Of a stretch of 40,815 bases of DNA, positions 25,109 to 33,340 are shown in pieces (the stretch's first letter is position 1; each line of letters begins with the position of its first letter). The notes beneath the pieces are model-generated. The model had not been told where the DNA came from. It saw nothing but the letters and a program-made list of their open reading frames with translations, and did not search any database. The stretch is from contig PKYQ01000015.1 in NCBI GenBank assembly GCA_003133685.1, forward strand, positions 91,619 through 132,433, given 5' to 3'. A program made the position numbers and the translations under genes. This stretch comes from Acidimicrobiaceae bacterium (lineage in GTDB: Bacteria > Actinomycetota > Acidimicrobiia > Acidimicrobiales > RAAP-2).

Positions 25109-25375
25109 ATGGTTTGGGATAGAGCGCGCATCACCGTTGGACGCCCAGACCTTCACGTGCATGACCTAGGTCATACCGGCTTGACTCTGGCGGCTGCCAC
25201 AGGCGCAACGACTGCTGAACTCATGCACCGTGCGGGGCACTCTTCAGCCAGTGCAGCACTTCGCTGCCAGCACGCCACGAAAGACCGAGACCGAGTACTT
25301 GCGGATGCTCTTGCGGCACTTGTCAAGCCAGCGACCGTAATTCCGATTAATCGAGAATTAAGAGCTGAGGATTAG
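25109..25375 (+). pseudogene. Decayed tyrosine integrase, C-terminal fragment
   Basis: Only the last ~88 codons of a phage-type tyrosine recombinase remain. The catalytic-domain pattern is recognisable in LHVHDLGHTGLTLAAATGA and LMHRAGHSSASAALRCQHAT. Normal integrases read HDLRHT with a catalytic arginine and ALRYQHAT with a conserved tyrosine in this stretch; here the arginine is glycine and that tyrosine is cysteine. The N-terminal ~300 residues are missing. Its place right behind tRNA-Glu is typical of an integrated element. It is almost certainly inactive. Confidence 0.75.
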
Positions 25376-25779
25376 CCGACGTACCCGCTTTCTACCGAGG
25401 ACGCGGTAACTCGCTAGATTTTCGGTCTCTTCAGAAAAGGTGCTGCAGTCGCCAAGTACGAATGGTCAACTGTTGCGTCTCAACAAGTCGCCGTTGGCAG
25501 GGCGCGCAGACTTCAAAGCGTCAAGTGAGGTCCGCTTCATAGGTGTTTGACTACCTGAAGGCTGAGGGTTAAAGGTTTCCCATTGCTAAACCTGAATCCA
25601 CCGCGGCGGTGATGCGAGGCGTCGAATTGGCCAAGATTCCGTGACGGGAACATCTTCGGTGGCACGCTCGTCGATCATCTGAGTGATGGACGCGTCGAGT
25701 CCATCTCTTGGTGAAGTGTGTAACTTGTTCGCGTTGGAAGTTGCCGGGCGTGCCGCGGGCGACCTCGAAGCCGAAACGG
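25376..25779. other. Intergenic stretch between integrase relic and transposase
   Basis: No gene can be supported in these 404 bases. The right part (from about 25572) probably belongs to the insertion element, since AAAGGTTTCCC at 25573-25583 resembles the far end of the element. The left part holds no recognisable structure. Confidence 0.5.
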
Positions 25780-27057
25780 TTAGGTCTGTAGTTTGACGAG
25801 CCGGGCGAAGCACTCGCTCCCCAGCGTGGCCCAGGGCCAGTGTGTTGGCAAGTGAAGGTGGCGTCGTCGCCCAGAGTCGGTGAGTCGACCCGGCAGCGCG
25901 ATGAACTTGCGACGGGTGGTCTTGGCGACGAGCGGTCCCTTGAGCTCGAGTCCGAGCGATTCGACCCAGCGCACCAGGTTGTGAGCGATTGAAGCGAGCA
26001 CGGCCCAAGCAGCGTTCGCGTTGAAGTCGCCCGAGGGACAGTGTTCGAGTCCCGATCCTTCTTTGAGGTCACGAATAGCCAACACCACGACGGCGTGACG
26101 TCGGTGGTCGGCGTCGGGTGTCACTGCGTCACCTTTGCGGTCGGTGACGAAGGCGTGGTAGCGGTAGGTGGGGAACAAGGTGGGCCGGGGGTCGTGCAAC
26201 TTGGTTCGTCGAACTACGAGACGGTGTCCGTCGCCATAGGCGGACTCGCCAACCCAGGCCTCGCCGTTCAGCGTGTAGTCAATGGGTGTCCAGGCGTCCT
26301 CGGTGATCTGCTCGATGGCCCTTGTGATCGCTGGTGTTTGACGTGCGGTGATCGAGTAGCGCACGTCGTGGTCACGACAGGCCTGAACGACGTATTTGGA
26401 GAAGAAGCCCGAGTCACAGCGCAGCGTCAACGCTCCCGTTGCGCCGGCGCGGCGAACCCGTCCGACCACCTCGCGCACGAAGCGCTGGGCGCCGCGCTGG
26501 GTGTTGGCCGAACCTTTTCGAAAGCGCACGTGCAGGGTCTCGCCGGTGTCGGCGCGCGTGGCGAGCAGCGGGTGGTAGCCGAGGACGTGGGTGTAGCCGT
26601 AGGAGGCGCCCTGTTTCTGGTCGCCGTGGACCTCACAGATTGTCGAGTCGACGTCGATGGTCATGGGCTCGTCACCGGGACCGGCCCCGAGGGACCAGGC
26701 GCGCGCCATGAGTATCTCGGAGACCCGGTCCAGTTGACGGACGTGACCGAACGTGAACCGTCGCAGGAAAGTGCCGAGCGTCGAGGGCGCCATCACCCGA
26801 TGTGAGAGGACCGACGAGGTGGCACCCGAGCGCAGGACGTCGGCGTCGTCGACGCAGGTGGCCCCCGCGACCAATGCGTGCACCAGGGTCGCCACGCGCC
26901 TGCCGGGGAACGGGGCGATGTCGATCGTCTCCTCGGCCAGTTGTTGAAGGCCGAGCTTTTCGCTGAGCAGACCCACCAACGCGAGCCCCGCGTTCGCGAC
27001 GGAATGGTCGTCGTCGAATGCCACCGACAGGCGAGAAGGGTTGTGAAGAGTTGTCAT
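25780..27057 (-). CDS. IS1380-family transposase
   Basis: DDE transposase of about 425 aa, full length for practical purposes. Recognised by PSRLSVAFDDDHSVANAGL at the N-terminus, the first catalytic aspartate region MTIDVDSTICEVHGDQKQG, the second in LTLRCDSGFFSK, and the C-terminal FNANAAWAVLASIAHNLVRW followed by RRKFIALPGRLT. No frameshift or stop interrupts it, so it may be active. ATG 27057 has AAGGA upstream; ATG 27075 is possible. The leader region folds into a long imperfect hairpin with the element's end. Confidence 0.9.
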   Translation of the reverse strand: MTTLHNPSRLSVAFDDDHSVANAGLALVGLLSEKLGLQQLAEETIDIAPFPGRRVATLVHALVAGATCVDDADVLRSGATSSVLSHRVMAPSTLGTFLRRFTFGHVRQLDRVSEILMARAWSLGAGPGDEPMTIDVDSTICEVHGDQKQGASYGYTHVLGYHPLLATRADTGETLHVRFRKGSANTQRGAQRFVREVVGRVRRAGATGALTLRCDSGFFSKYVVQACRDHDVRYSITARQTPAITRAIEQITEDAWTPIDYTLNGEAWVGESAYGDGHRLVVRRTKLHDPRPTLFPTYRYHAFVTDRKGDAVTPDADHRRHAVVVLAIRDLKEGSGLEHCPSGDFNANAAWAVLASIAHNLVRWVESLGLELKGPLVAKTTRRKFIALPGRLTDSGRRRHLHLPTHWPWATLGSECFARLVKLQT

Positions 27058-27130
27058 CGAAAAGGTGTCCTTCATTTCAGGTGGAATTGCGGTCTAAGCA
27101 ACTCCAATTCTACCTGATGGGGACACCTTT
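27058..27130. repeat. Imperfect inverted repeat at the transposase leader
   Basis: AAAAGGTGTCC at 27060-27070 pairs with GGACACCTTTT at 27121-27131. Inside it, CAGGTGGAATTG faces CAACTCCAATTCTACCTG. The outer arm overlaps the likely insertion-sequence end, so the transposase start region could fold into a hairpin when read through from outside. Confidence 0.55.
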
Positions 27131-27255
27131 TTTGCGTATTCCCAGACCCTTAGTTCGCTACCCCGACGGTGGATGCAGGTTAAAAGATGCTATCTGTGTT
27201 AGGCCAGACCAAGATGATTGGTGTCGGATTCCCGTGCTGGTCTAGGAGGCTCAAA

Positions 27256-29547
27256 GTGAACAACGCCATGAGAGGTAGCAAGGGGAACCGCCGGATGGTT
27301 CGCTCAACATCAGTTGTGATGTCAACGGCGAACACGACTGAGTCGAGAATGAATCATCCGATGAAGAGGTTCCAGATTTCTCAAATGACCGGTACGGTGA
27401 AGACCTGGCTCTTCCGATCGCGTCGTCTGGGCGCAGTAGCGGCCTCGTTCTTCCTTATCGTGGCCGGTTCGGCACTCGTCATTGCCCAGCCGGCAAGCGC
27501 GAGCACACCACCCTCATGGTCGACGCCAACGCAAATCGATGGCGGCCGGATATTTTACGGCATGTCGTGTACGAGCACCACCTTCTGCATGGCCGTGGAC
27601 GGCAACGGCTACGCGCTGAGCTACAACGGGTCAACGTGGTCGACGCCAACGCAAATTGACTCTGCCGGCGGACCACTGGCCGCCGTGTCGTGTACGAGCT
27701 CGACTTTCTGCATGGCGGTGAGCTACGACGGCAATGCGTTTGCGTATAACGGAACTGATTGGACAACACTGACAGCAACGTGGAGCAACCCCATCGATGG
27801 CGCCAACTACGGACAACTCGACGGCGTGTCGTGTACGAGCCCCACCTTCTGTATGGCGGTGGACGACTCCGGCTACGCGTTGGCGTATAACGGAACTAAT
27901 TGGACAACGCTGACAGCAACGTGGAACAACCCCATCGATACCGGTGGGCTCACCGGCGTGTCGTGTACGAGCACCACCTTCTGCATGGCAGTGGGCGGCC
28001 TTTCGAGCGGCTCTGGCAGCGCGGCGAGCTACATCGATGGCACATGGTCGACAAACTTGACGGCCGTCAACACGGGCCTCTACGACGTGTCGTGTACGAG
28101 CCCCAGTTTCTGCATGGCCGTGGCTGTCAGTGACGACGCGGCGAGCTACATCGATGGCACATGGTCGACAACTACGTCCATCGATCCCGTCTCCTTCAAC
28201 TACAACGCCGTGTCGTGTACGAGCACCACCTTCTGCATGGCCGCGGACAGCGCTGGCAACGCGGAGTCCTATGACGGGTCAGGGTGGACGTCGCCAACGC
28301 ACGCCGATGCCGTCAGTGCCCCGGCGCTCACTTGGGTGTCGTGTACGAGCCCCAGCTTCTGCATGGCCGTGGACGGCAGCGGCAACGCCCTGCTCTATTC
28401 AAATCAGACGATCACCGTGGCCGCCAACGGCTCGCCGACCTTCGACCAGTCCGGTACGTACAACGTCACCGCCTCGAGCAACGACACCGACTCGTACACC
28501 TTGGCTTACACGGTGGACGGCACAGCGCTCAACACGGCCGGCTGTTCGGTTAGTCCCTCGGGCGTGGTTAGCTTTACGAGCCGGGGCACGTGCACCATTG
28601 ACGTCAACTCTGGCGGCACCGAGAACTTCGGCGCGGCCACACAGGCCCAGCAGGTCCTGACGGTCGGGGCCGGCGTCCAGACGATCACCGTGGCCGCGAC
28701 CAACTCGACGCTCCTCGACCAGTCCGGCATCTACGCCCCGGTCGCTTCGAGCAACGACACTGACCCCGGCGTGCTCGTCTACACCGTGGACGGCTCGGGC
28801 AACACCGCCGGTTGCACGATCGCCGATTCTTCGACCGGCGTCGTGAGCTTCACCGACTCGGGCACCTGCACAATCGACGTCAACTCCGGGTCCACCGCGA
28901 ACTTCGCCGCCGCCGCGCAGGCCCAGCAGGTTCTCACGGTCTTCACTGGCAGTCCGCCGCCCTCGTCCGCCCAGGCCGCCCTCACCCTCACCTCCACGAG
29001 CGGCACCTACGGCACCGCGCTCACGCTCACCTCGAGCGGCGGATCGGGCACGGGCGCGGTGAGCTACACCGTCGCCAACGGAACGGCGACGGGCTGTGCG
29101 ATCTCGGGTAGTTCACTAAGTGCGACGGCGGCGGGCACGTGTATCGTCACGGCCACCAAGGCCGCCGACACGACCTACGGGTCCGTCTCGTCCACCGCCA
29201 CCACCGTCACCTTCGCAGCATCGACGACCACGACGACCACGACACCGCCGCCACCGACGACCACGACGACCACGACACCGCCGCCAGTTAGGCCCCATGC
29301 CGCTTGGGTCCACGGAACGCCTCTTGCTGGTAGGACCGTCACGGTGACGATCGGCGGCTCAGGCTTCTACGCTGCGCCGACGATCAGGAGCAGCGTCGCT
29401 GGCACGAGTGCCCGAGTTACGCACGACACTGGCAGGTTGCTCACGGTCCGTGTAACGGTCAGGGCTGGAACAGCTCATGGTGAGCGCACGTTTACTATCA
29501 CGGACGCCAACGGCCACGCGTGCAGGGTGAACTACCGCCAGAATTAG
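27256..29547 (+). CDS. Large secreted repeat protein 1 (seven-repeat domain, Ig-like domains, shared C-terminal domain)
   Basis: Predicted surface protein of 763 aa. GTG 27256 is chosen because AGGAGG lies six bases upstream. A hydrophobic segment ending in AQPASAS (about residues 55-80) is a signal peptide behind a long charged leader. Seven repeats of 41-47 residues follow, each with VSCTSxxFCMAV; seven such units suit a beta-propeller with one disulfide per blade. Next come two Ig-like repeats (ITVAA...DVNSGG), a third beta domain (LTLTSTSGTYGTALTLTS) and a Thr/Pro linker. The last ~83 residues are a domain (VTVTIGGSGFYAAPTI) also found in the proteins at 35003 and 38264. No LPXTG or C-terminal helix. 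Function unknown; adhesion or wall display is inference. Confidence 0.75.
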   Translation: MNNAMRGSKGNRRMVRSTSVVMSTANTTESRMNHPMKRFQISQMTGTVKTWLFRSRRLGAVAASFFLIVAGSALVIAQPASASTPPSWSTPTQIDGGRIFYGMSCTSTTFCMAVDGNGYALSYNGSTWSTPTQIDSAGGPLAAVSCTSSTFCMAVSYDGNAFAYNGTDWTTLTATWSNPIDGANYGQLDGVSCTSPTFCMAVDDSGYALAYNGTNWTTLTATWNNPIDTGGLTGVSCTSTTFCMAVGGLSSGSGSAASYIDGTWSTNLTAVNTGLYDVSCTSPSFCMAVAVSDDAASYIDGTWSTTTSIDPVSFNYNAVSCTSTTFCMAADSAGNAESYDGSGWTSPTHADAVSAPALTWVSCTSPSFCMAVDGSGNALLYSNQTITVAANGSPTFDQSGTYNVTASSNDTDSYTLAYTVDGTALNTAGCSVSPSGVVSFTSRGTCTIDVNSGGTENFGAATQAQQVLTVGAGVQTITVAATNSTLLDQSGIYAPVASSNDTDPGVLVYTVDGSGNTAGCTIADSSTGVVSFTDSGTCTIDVNSGSTANFAAAAQAQQVLTVFTGSPPPSSAQAALTLTSTSGTYGTALTLTSSGGSGTGAVSYTVANGTATGCAISGSSLSATAAGTCIVTATKAADTTYGSVSSTATTVTFAASTTTTTTTPPPPTTTTTTTPPPVRPHAAWVHGTPLAGRTVTVTIGGSGFYAAPTIRSSVAGTSARVTHDTGRLLTVRVTVRAGTAHGERTFTITDANGHACRVNYRQN
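27562..28380 (+). repeat. Seven coding repeats in secreted protein 1
   Basis: A near-identical block, GTGTCGTGTACGAGC plus an ACCTTCTGCATGGC-like end, recurs at about 27562, 27685, 27826, 27958, 28087, 28210 and 28336. Spacing varies from 123 to 141 bases, always a multiple of three. Confidence 0.85.
29222..29287 (+). repeat. Two tandem 33-bp repeats encoding the Thr/Pro linker
   Basis: Units at 29222-29254 and 29255-29287 differ only at the last base and encode runs of threonine closed by prolines. The repeat could expand or contract by slippage without breaking the frame (33 = 11 codons). Confidence 0.85.
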
Positions 29548-29570
29548 TTAAGTTCCTCTTTGAGGATCTG

Positions 29571-29604
29571 CACAAAGCCCCCTCCTTCGGGAGGGGGCTT
29601 TGTG
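29571..29604 (+). terminator. Rho-independent terminator of secreted protein 1
   Basis: A perfect 15-bp stem (CACAAAGCCCCCTCC with its complement) closed by a TTCG tetraloop, 24 bases after the stop codon. A convergent pseudogene ends 115 bases beyond. Confidence 0.9.
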
Positions 29605-29718
29605 ATTGGTGCGGTCGGTTGTCGACGTCTTAGCCCCCGCACGGCGGAAGATGGTCATGAGGTCGGCCCCTACCTAGGACGCACTGGACCCTCGAGACTT
29701 GAAGGTGGGCACGGAGTT

Positions 29719-30254
29719 CTAGTCAGTTGCCCTAAGTGACCAACTGGTGCTGTCGGGTCCGTCGTGGACGTCAAAGCGGGACTTTAGTAAGACGTCGCGT
29801 AGTTGGTCGGCTAGTTCGTACTGACCGCTGATCCGAGCACTCAACCGGGCCGCGAGGATGCCCTCTACGAGTGGTGCGGGGTCAATGGAGCCTTCGCCGC
29901 CGGTGGAGGCGAGTTGTACGAGTTGGGCCAGGGCCTCGAGGCCGGTCTCACACCGTTCGAGGCGATGTTACCCAACTCCACCGGTCTGCTGGTGGCCGGC
30001 GTTTGTTCGCTGGTCAATTGGCGCGGTGGTGAGGGGTTGAGGGTGCGTGGGTCCTCAAGGCTCGTCGTGGCGTTGCCGAGGACGTTGGTCTCGCCGTTAC
30101 GGCGCCAGTACCCGTTCGCGCGCCCCCGGGCCGTGATCGTGTCGCTGGCCCGATCAATGATTAGCGCAGTGTGTTCGTCGACGCCGAGAGTCGCGACACC
30201 TTCGGGCAGTTGGCTTTCGAGTTGGACCAGTCGCTTCTGCACACCACATTTCAC
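29719..30254 (-). pseudogene. Frameshifted, truncated copy of the S51-like/CysRS-tail gene
   Basis: The minus strand encodes QLPEGVATLGVDEHTALIID and then NGYWRRNGE, nearly the same as the intact copy at the right edge. A one-base loss near 29950-29965 breaks the frame after RPVELGNIASNG. The remainder continues in another frame as GLEALAQLVQLASTGGEG and YELADQLRDVLL to a TAG at 29719-29721. The 5' part is cut at about 30250, where homology stops. It lies convergent to secreted protein 1, just as the intact copy lies convergent to secreted protein 3. Confidence 0.8.
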
Positions 30255-30438
30255 TCGTTCGTTCGCTGTGATCTATCCAGGTGAGTCCGTTCGCTCATAA
30301 GTCGCGCCGTACGTGCGATTTCGTGAATAAGCGAGTTCGCTCGAAAGTGGACCGCATGTGTCACGACATAGCGGACAGTTGAACCTGAGCAGGTTATCGC
30401 CGGAAAATGTCACCACTGGTGTTGAAACGATACGTCCC

Positions 30439-31371
30439 TTAACTGGAAGTGGACCCCGAAGAAGCCAGGTACGGCACGACGTTCTTCGCCCAGGTGAAGT
30501 ACATCGGCGGCGGTGAACCGGCCGGCAGTTCGATCAACGTCGTGAATGATCCGACGCCGTTCACGATCGCAAAACCGGTACCCATCTCGCACGTCGTGCA
30601 GTGCAGTCCTACGCCGAAGTTGTAGGTGCCGTCGGATCCGAGCAACTCGTCGCGGTGGCCCCAGCAACCAAGGGCACCGGCGAACGTGCAGTCGAGATTG
30701 GGTGTCAATGAGGAGCGGCCACCCCAGCCGTCTTGATACATCCAGACGTAGTCGGCTTCGAGCGTGGTGTAGCCCATCGCTAACGTGGCGCCCATACCGG
30801 CCACACCTTGAGGATCGAGCCCCGCGCGAAATCCCTGGGCGTAGCCGGGGTCGACTTCGCGCGCGGCGGCGGACTGGGCCGAGGCATGCAGTTGTCGATT
30901 GAGTCCTAGGTACGGGGGCAGTCCGCGCGCCGTTCGTTCGAGGTCCACGATGACGAAGATCTGTTCCTGGGGCTTCAAATTGAACCAGTTCGTCGGGAGG
31001 ACGATCGAGGGGAGGTTCTCTTCAGCGCGCGCAACGTTCAGTGCGCGCAGTACGAACTGCGTGCACGACGACGTGCCGCTGAACGACGGAAAGACTGGTC
31101 GTCGATCCAAATGCGATCCCACGAGGCGTACGCACGGATTGGTGCACGGAGCGGCGACCGAGGTTTCATGGCAAATTCCGCTCGCAAGGAAGTTCGGGGA
31201 AGGCGCCAGATTCGTCGCGGGGTTATCCGGAGGCAGCGTCCCGGTCGCCCCGACAGGCGTTGCGACGGCACCGACCATGAAGAGGCCGGTGAGCAGTATT
31301 CCTGTTGCTCGTAGGACATTGATGCGTCGTCGCAAATCTCTCTCCAGTTTTGGTGAGTCGTGATGGCGCAT
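30439..31371 (-). CDS. Secreted CAP-domain protein
   Basis: Exported protein of about 310 aa. The N-terminus has arginines followed by a hydrophobic stretch ending in VGAVATPVGATG, a signal peptide. The mature part contains a CAP/SCP-like region: VLRALNVARAEENLPSIVLP, VDLERTARGLPPYLGL and the late CWGHRDELLG with histidine and glutamate as in CAP active-site clefts. About nine cysteines lie in the mature protein (CHETSVAAPCTNPC, CTTCEMG), suggesting disulfides. CAP proteins are secreted, with roles ranging from sterol binding to proteolysis, so none is assigned. The start is uncertain: ATG 31371 lacks a Shine-Dalgarno, while TTG 31335 has GGAGAG upstream. It ends about 180 bases from the pseudogene. 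Confidence 0.72.
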   Translation of the reverse strand: MRHHDSPKLERDLRRRINVLRATGILLTGLFMVGAVATPVGATGTLPPDNPATNLAPSPNFLASGICHETSVAAPCTNPCVRLVGSHLDRRPVFPSFSGTSSCTQFVLRALNVARAEENLPSIVLPTNWFNLKPQEQIFVIVDLERTARGLPPYLGLNRQLHASAQSAAAREVDPGYAQGFRAGLDPQGVAGMGATLAMGYTTLEADYVWMYQDGWGGRSSLTPNLDCTFAGALGCWGHRDELLGSDGTYNFGVGLHCTTCEMGTGFAIVNGVGSFTTLIELPAGSPPPMYFTWAKNVVPYLASSGSTSS

Positions 31372-31502
31372 CCGGTGCGAAGACGCGAACGTGCTTTGGA
31401 GAGTTTTGCACGAATCCTCGGCACGGGTTTTGCCCTTGCTTTACGGGCCCAATTCTGCGCCATTTAGGTCAAAAACCAGCCAAATCACACTCAATTCACC
31501 CA

Positions 31503-32933
31503 CTAATGCGGGTAGGGAATCTCCGCGAGCGATTCATAGCCCGTCGCGTTGTTTGCCCACGGATGGGCCGCTTGCATGATGTCGGCGATATCCAAGAGTC
31601 GATAGTCGTCATAGTGCGCCGCCGTCACCTGAAGTCCGAAGGGAAGTCCCTTGGCGGTCACACTGAAAGGGAGGGTGAGGGCCGGGTGACCGGTGACGTT
31701 CTGCATGGCCGTCGAATAGACCTCGGGAGGCAGGCCGTGGACTTGACTGTCCGCGCTCAATCGTCCGTCAGCCAACCAGCCATCGCTCGCGACCGTCGGC
31801 GTGAGGAGCACTCCATCGTCGCCGAGGAGTTCATCCATTGTTCGCACGTAATGGAAACGACGGCGACGAGCCGAAAGATAGTCGTCGGTCGTGACGGTGA
31901 GTCCCGTCGACAGAAACTCCTGAGTCGAGACGTGGAACTCCTCCATGTGCTCTTCGACCCAACGACGTCCGAGAGCCGAGACGTGTTCCGCCGTCGTGAC
32001 GGTGAACCAGTCAAGGTCGGGATCACCGTCGACGAAGAAGTCGTCCGGTTCGCGCCACGAAATCGGGGCCTTGAACACATCGGCGAAGGCTCGGGCGGCT
32101 TCGTGGAACGCGATCTCCACGCCGCGAGGCAACGGACCGAGTGCTGAAGTGCGATCGGCGGCAACGATTCGTAGGGGACGCTCGTCGAGTCGAGTCATGT
32201 TGGCGAGAAACCGGCGCGTCGGCGCCGTCGGGTCACCCGCGACCGGGCCGGCCATGACGTTCAACAGAAGGCGTAAGTCGTCGCTCGACGTCGCGAAGGG
32301 ACCGTCGGTCGAGTAGTCGATCCAGTCATGCGTCGGCCAGCGTCCGATGAGCCCGTTGGTCGGTTTGATTCCGACCAGGCCACACAGTGAGGCCGGTATT
32401 CGAATCGATCCGCCACCATCGGTCGCCGTGGCGACGCCCACGAGACCCGCGACCACGGCCGCGGCCGAACCCCCACTTGAACCGCCCGGCGAATACTCGA
32501 CGTTCCACGGGTTACGAGTCACACCGGTGAGAAGATTCGCCGTGTAGCCCTCAATCGCGAATTCGGGCAGCGTCGACTTGCCAACGACGACTGCCCCGGC
32601 GTCGAGGAGACGCTGGGGGACCACGCCGTTGGCGAATGCGGGTGCCACGGCGCGCAGGGCGAGCGAGCCTTTCCGCGTTGGATGGCCGCGCCAGTCTTCA
32701 AGGTCCTTGATCAAAGTTGGGATTCCGGCGAGTCGGCCGGTTGGGAGGTCGCCTCGGTCGATTGCGAAAGCTGCTTCGAGCGCGTCGTCGAAGGCTTCTT
32801 CAGCCAAAACGTTCAAGTCGGAATTAGCCGATTCGATTCGTTCAATCGATGCCGTCACGAGCGTCGTGGCGCTGAGTCGTCTTTCGCGAACGGCCGCTGA
32901 CAGAGTGAGGAGTGGTCCGGGCGGCCGAGGCAC
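31503..32933 (-). CDS. Amidase (amidase signature family)
   Basis: Hydrolyses a carboxamide to acid and ammonia using a Ser-cisSer-Lys triad. The product is 476 aa. The lysine is in [12 protein letters not shown], the cis-serine and linker in [16 protein letters not shown], and the nucleophile serine in [23 protein letters not shown] 32933 was chosen because it starts 10 bases after the upstream rhodanese stop; longer readings run inside that gene. The C-terminal half includes [12 protein letters not shown] and [12 protein letters not shown], as in aryl-acylamidases and glutamyl-tRNA amidotransferase A homologues. GatA itself is unlikely without gatC or gatB beside it. Substrate unknown. Confidence 0.9.
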   Translation of the reverse strand: MPRPPGPLLTLSAAVRERRLSATTLVTASIERIESANSDLNVLAEEAFDDALEAAFAIDRGDLPTGRLAGIPTLIKDLEDWRGHPTRKGSLALRAVAPAFANGVVPQRLLDAGAVVVGKSTLPEFAIEGYTANLLTGVTRNPWNVEYSPGGSSGGSAAAVVAGLVGVATATDGGGSIRIPASLCGLVGIKPTNGLIGRWPTHDWIDYSTDGPFATSSDDLRLLLNVMAGPVAGDPTAPTRRFLANMTRLDERPLRIVAADRTSALGPLPRGVEIAFHEAARAFADVFKAPISWREPDDFFVDGDPDLDWFTVTTAEHVSALGRRWVEEHMEEFHVSTQEFLSTGLTVTTDDYLSARRRRFHYVRTMDELLGDDGVLLTPTVASDGWLADGRLSADSQVHGLPPEVYSTAMQNVTGHPALTLPFSVTAKGLPFGLQVTAAHYDDYRLLDIADIMQAAHPWANNATGYESLAEIPYPH

Positions 32934-32943
32934 GGCAATCGGC

Positions 32944-33279
32944 CTAGATGATCGTTGGTTCGTCGATGTCACCGACGATGGGCGCACCCTCGGCGCTCCA
33001 GGCGAGCATGCCGCCTTCGAGATTGACCGCGTCGCGCCCCTGTTCGATGAGGAATTTTGCAGCTCGACCCGACCTCGCACCGGATCGACAGACGCAAACA
33101 ATCAACGAATCGCTCGAGAGTTCATCAACGTGATCAGGTACTTCATTGAGCGCGATGTGTGTCGCGTTCGGTGCCCGACCCGATTCCCATTCATTGATCT
33201 CGCGAACGTCCAAGAAAAGGGCGCCGCCTTCGAATAGATCGAGCGCTTCGGCGATGTTGACAGTGCGTGCTTCGACCAT
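32944..33279 (-). CDS. Single-domain rhodanese-like sulfurtransferase
   Basis: Small cytoplasmic sulfur carrier, 111 aa. One rhodanese domain with LFLDVREINEWESG and the active-site loop CRSGARSG, Cys64 being the persulfide-forming residue, followed by LEGGMLAWSAEGAPI. Start ATG 33279 with AAGGAA upstream. The amidase gene starts 10 bases after its stop, so they are probably cotranscribed. The divergent neighbour encodes a rhodanese-persulfide dioxygenase; the 61-base gap between them may hold a shared control region. Confidence 0.92.
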   Translation of the reverse strand: MVEARTVNIAEALDLFEGGALFLDVREINEWESGRAPNATHIALNEVPDHVDELSSDSLIVCVCRSGARSGRAAKFLIEQGRDAVNLEGGMLAWSAEGAPIVGDIDEPTII

Positions 33280-33328
33280 GACCGTTCCTTTGCCTTCGGC
33301 TCAACGCCAGTGCCCAGGAATCTACTCC

Positions 33329-33334
33329 TAGACT
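33329..33334 (+). promoter_or_regulatory. -10-like box of the persulfide dioxygenase gene
   Basis: TAGACT ends six bases before GTG 33341, the spacing expected of a leaderless transcript. No Shine-Dalgarno precedes the start. Confidence 0.4.
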
Positions 33335-33340
33335 TTTCGT

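Larger units (their letters stand above)
25572..27133 (-). mobile_element. IS1380-family insertion sequence
   Basis: One transposase gene occupies the element. The candidate right end reads AAAAGGTGTCCCCATCAGG on the minus strand (about 27112-27130). A partial match, AAAGGTTTCCC, lies at 25573-25583, giving about 1.56 kb, near the usual size of the family. No convincing target duplication is seen, so the left boundary is tentative. It sits between an integrase relic and a large secreted protein gene. Confidence 0.55.

Noticed and set aside
27187-27255. Upstream in-frame ATG for secreted protein 1
   Set aside because: No ribosome site; the GTG at 27256 has AGGAGG at ideal spacing.
27540-28400. 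CRISPR-like array
   Set aside because: The regularly spaced repeats are in-frame protein repeats with coding spacers of variable length, not palindromic direct repeats with uniform spacers.
31038-31463. Alternative 141-codon minus-strand frame over the CAP-protein start
   Set aside because: Overlaps the signal-peptide region of the CAP protein in another frame and shows no domain.
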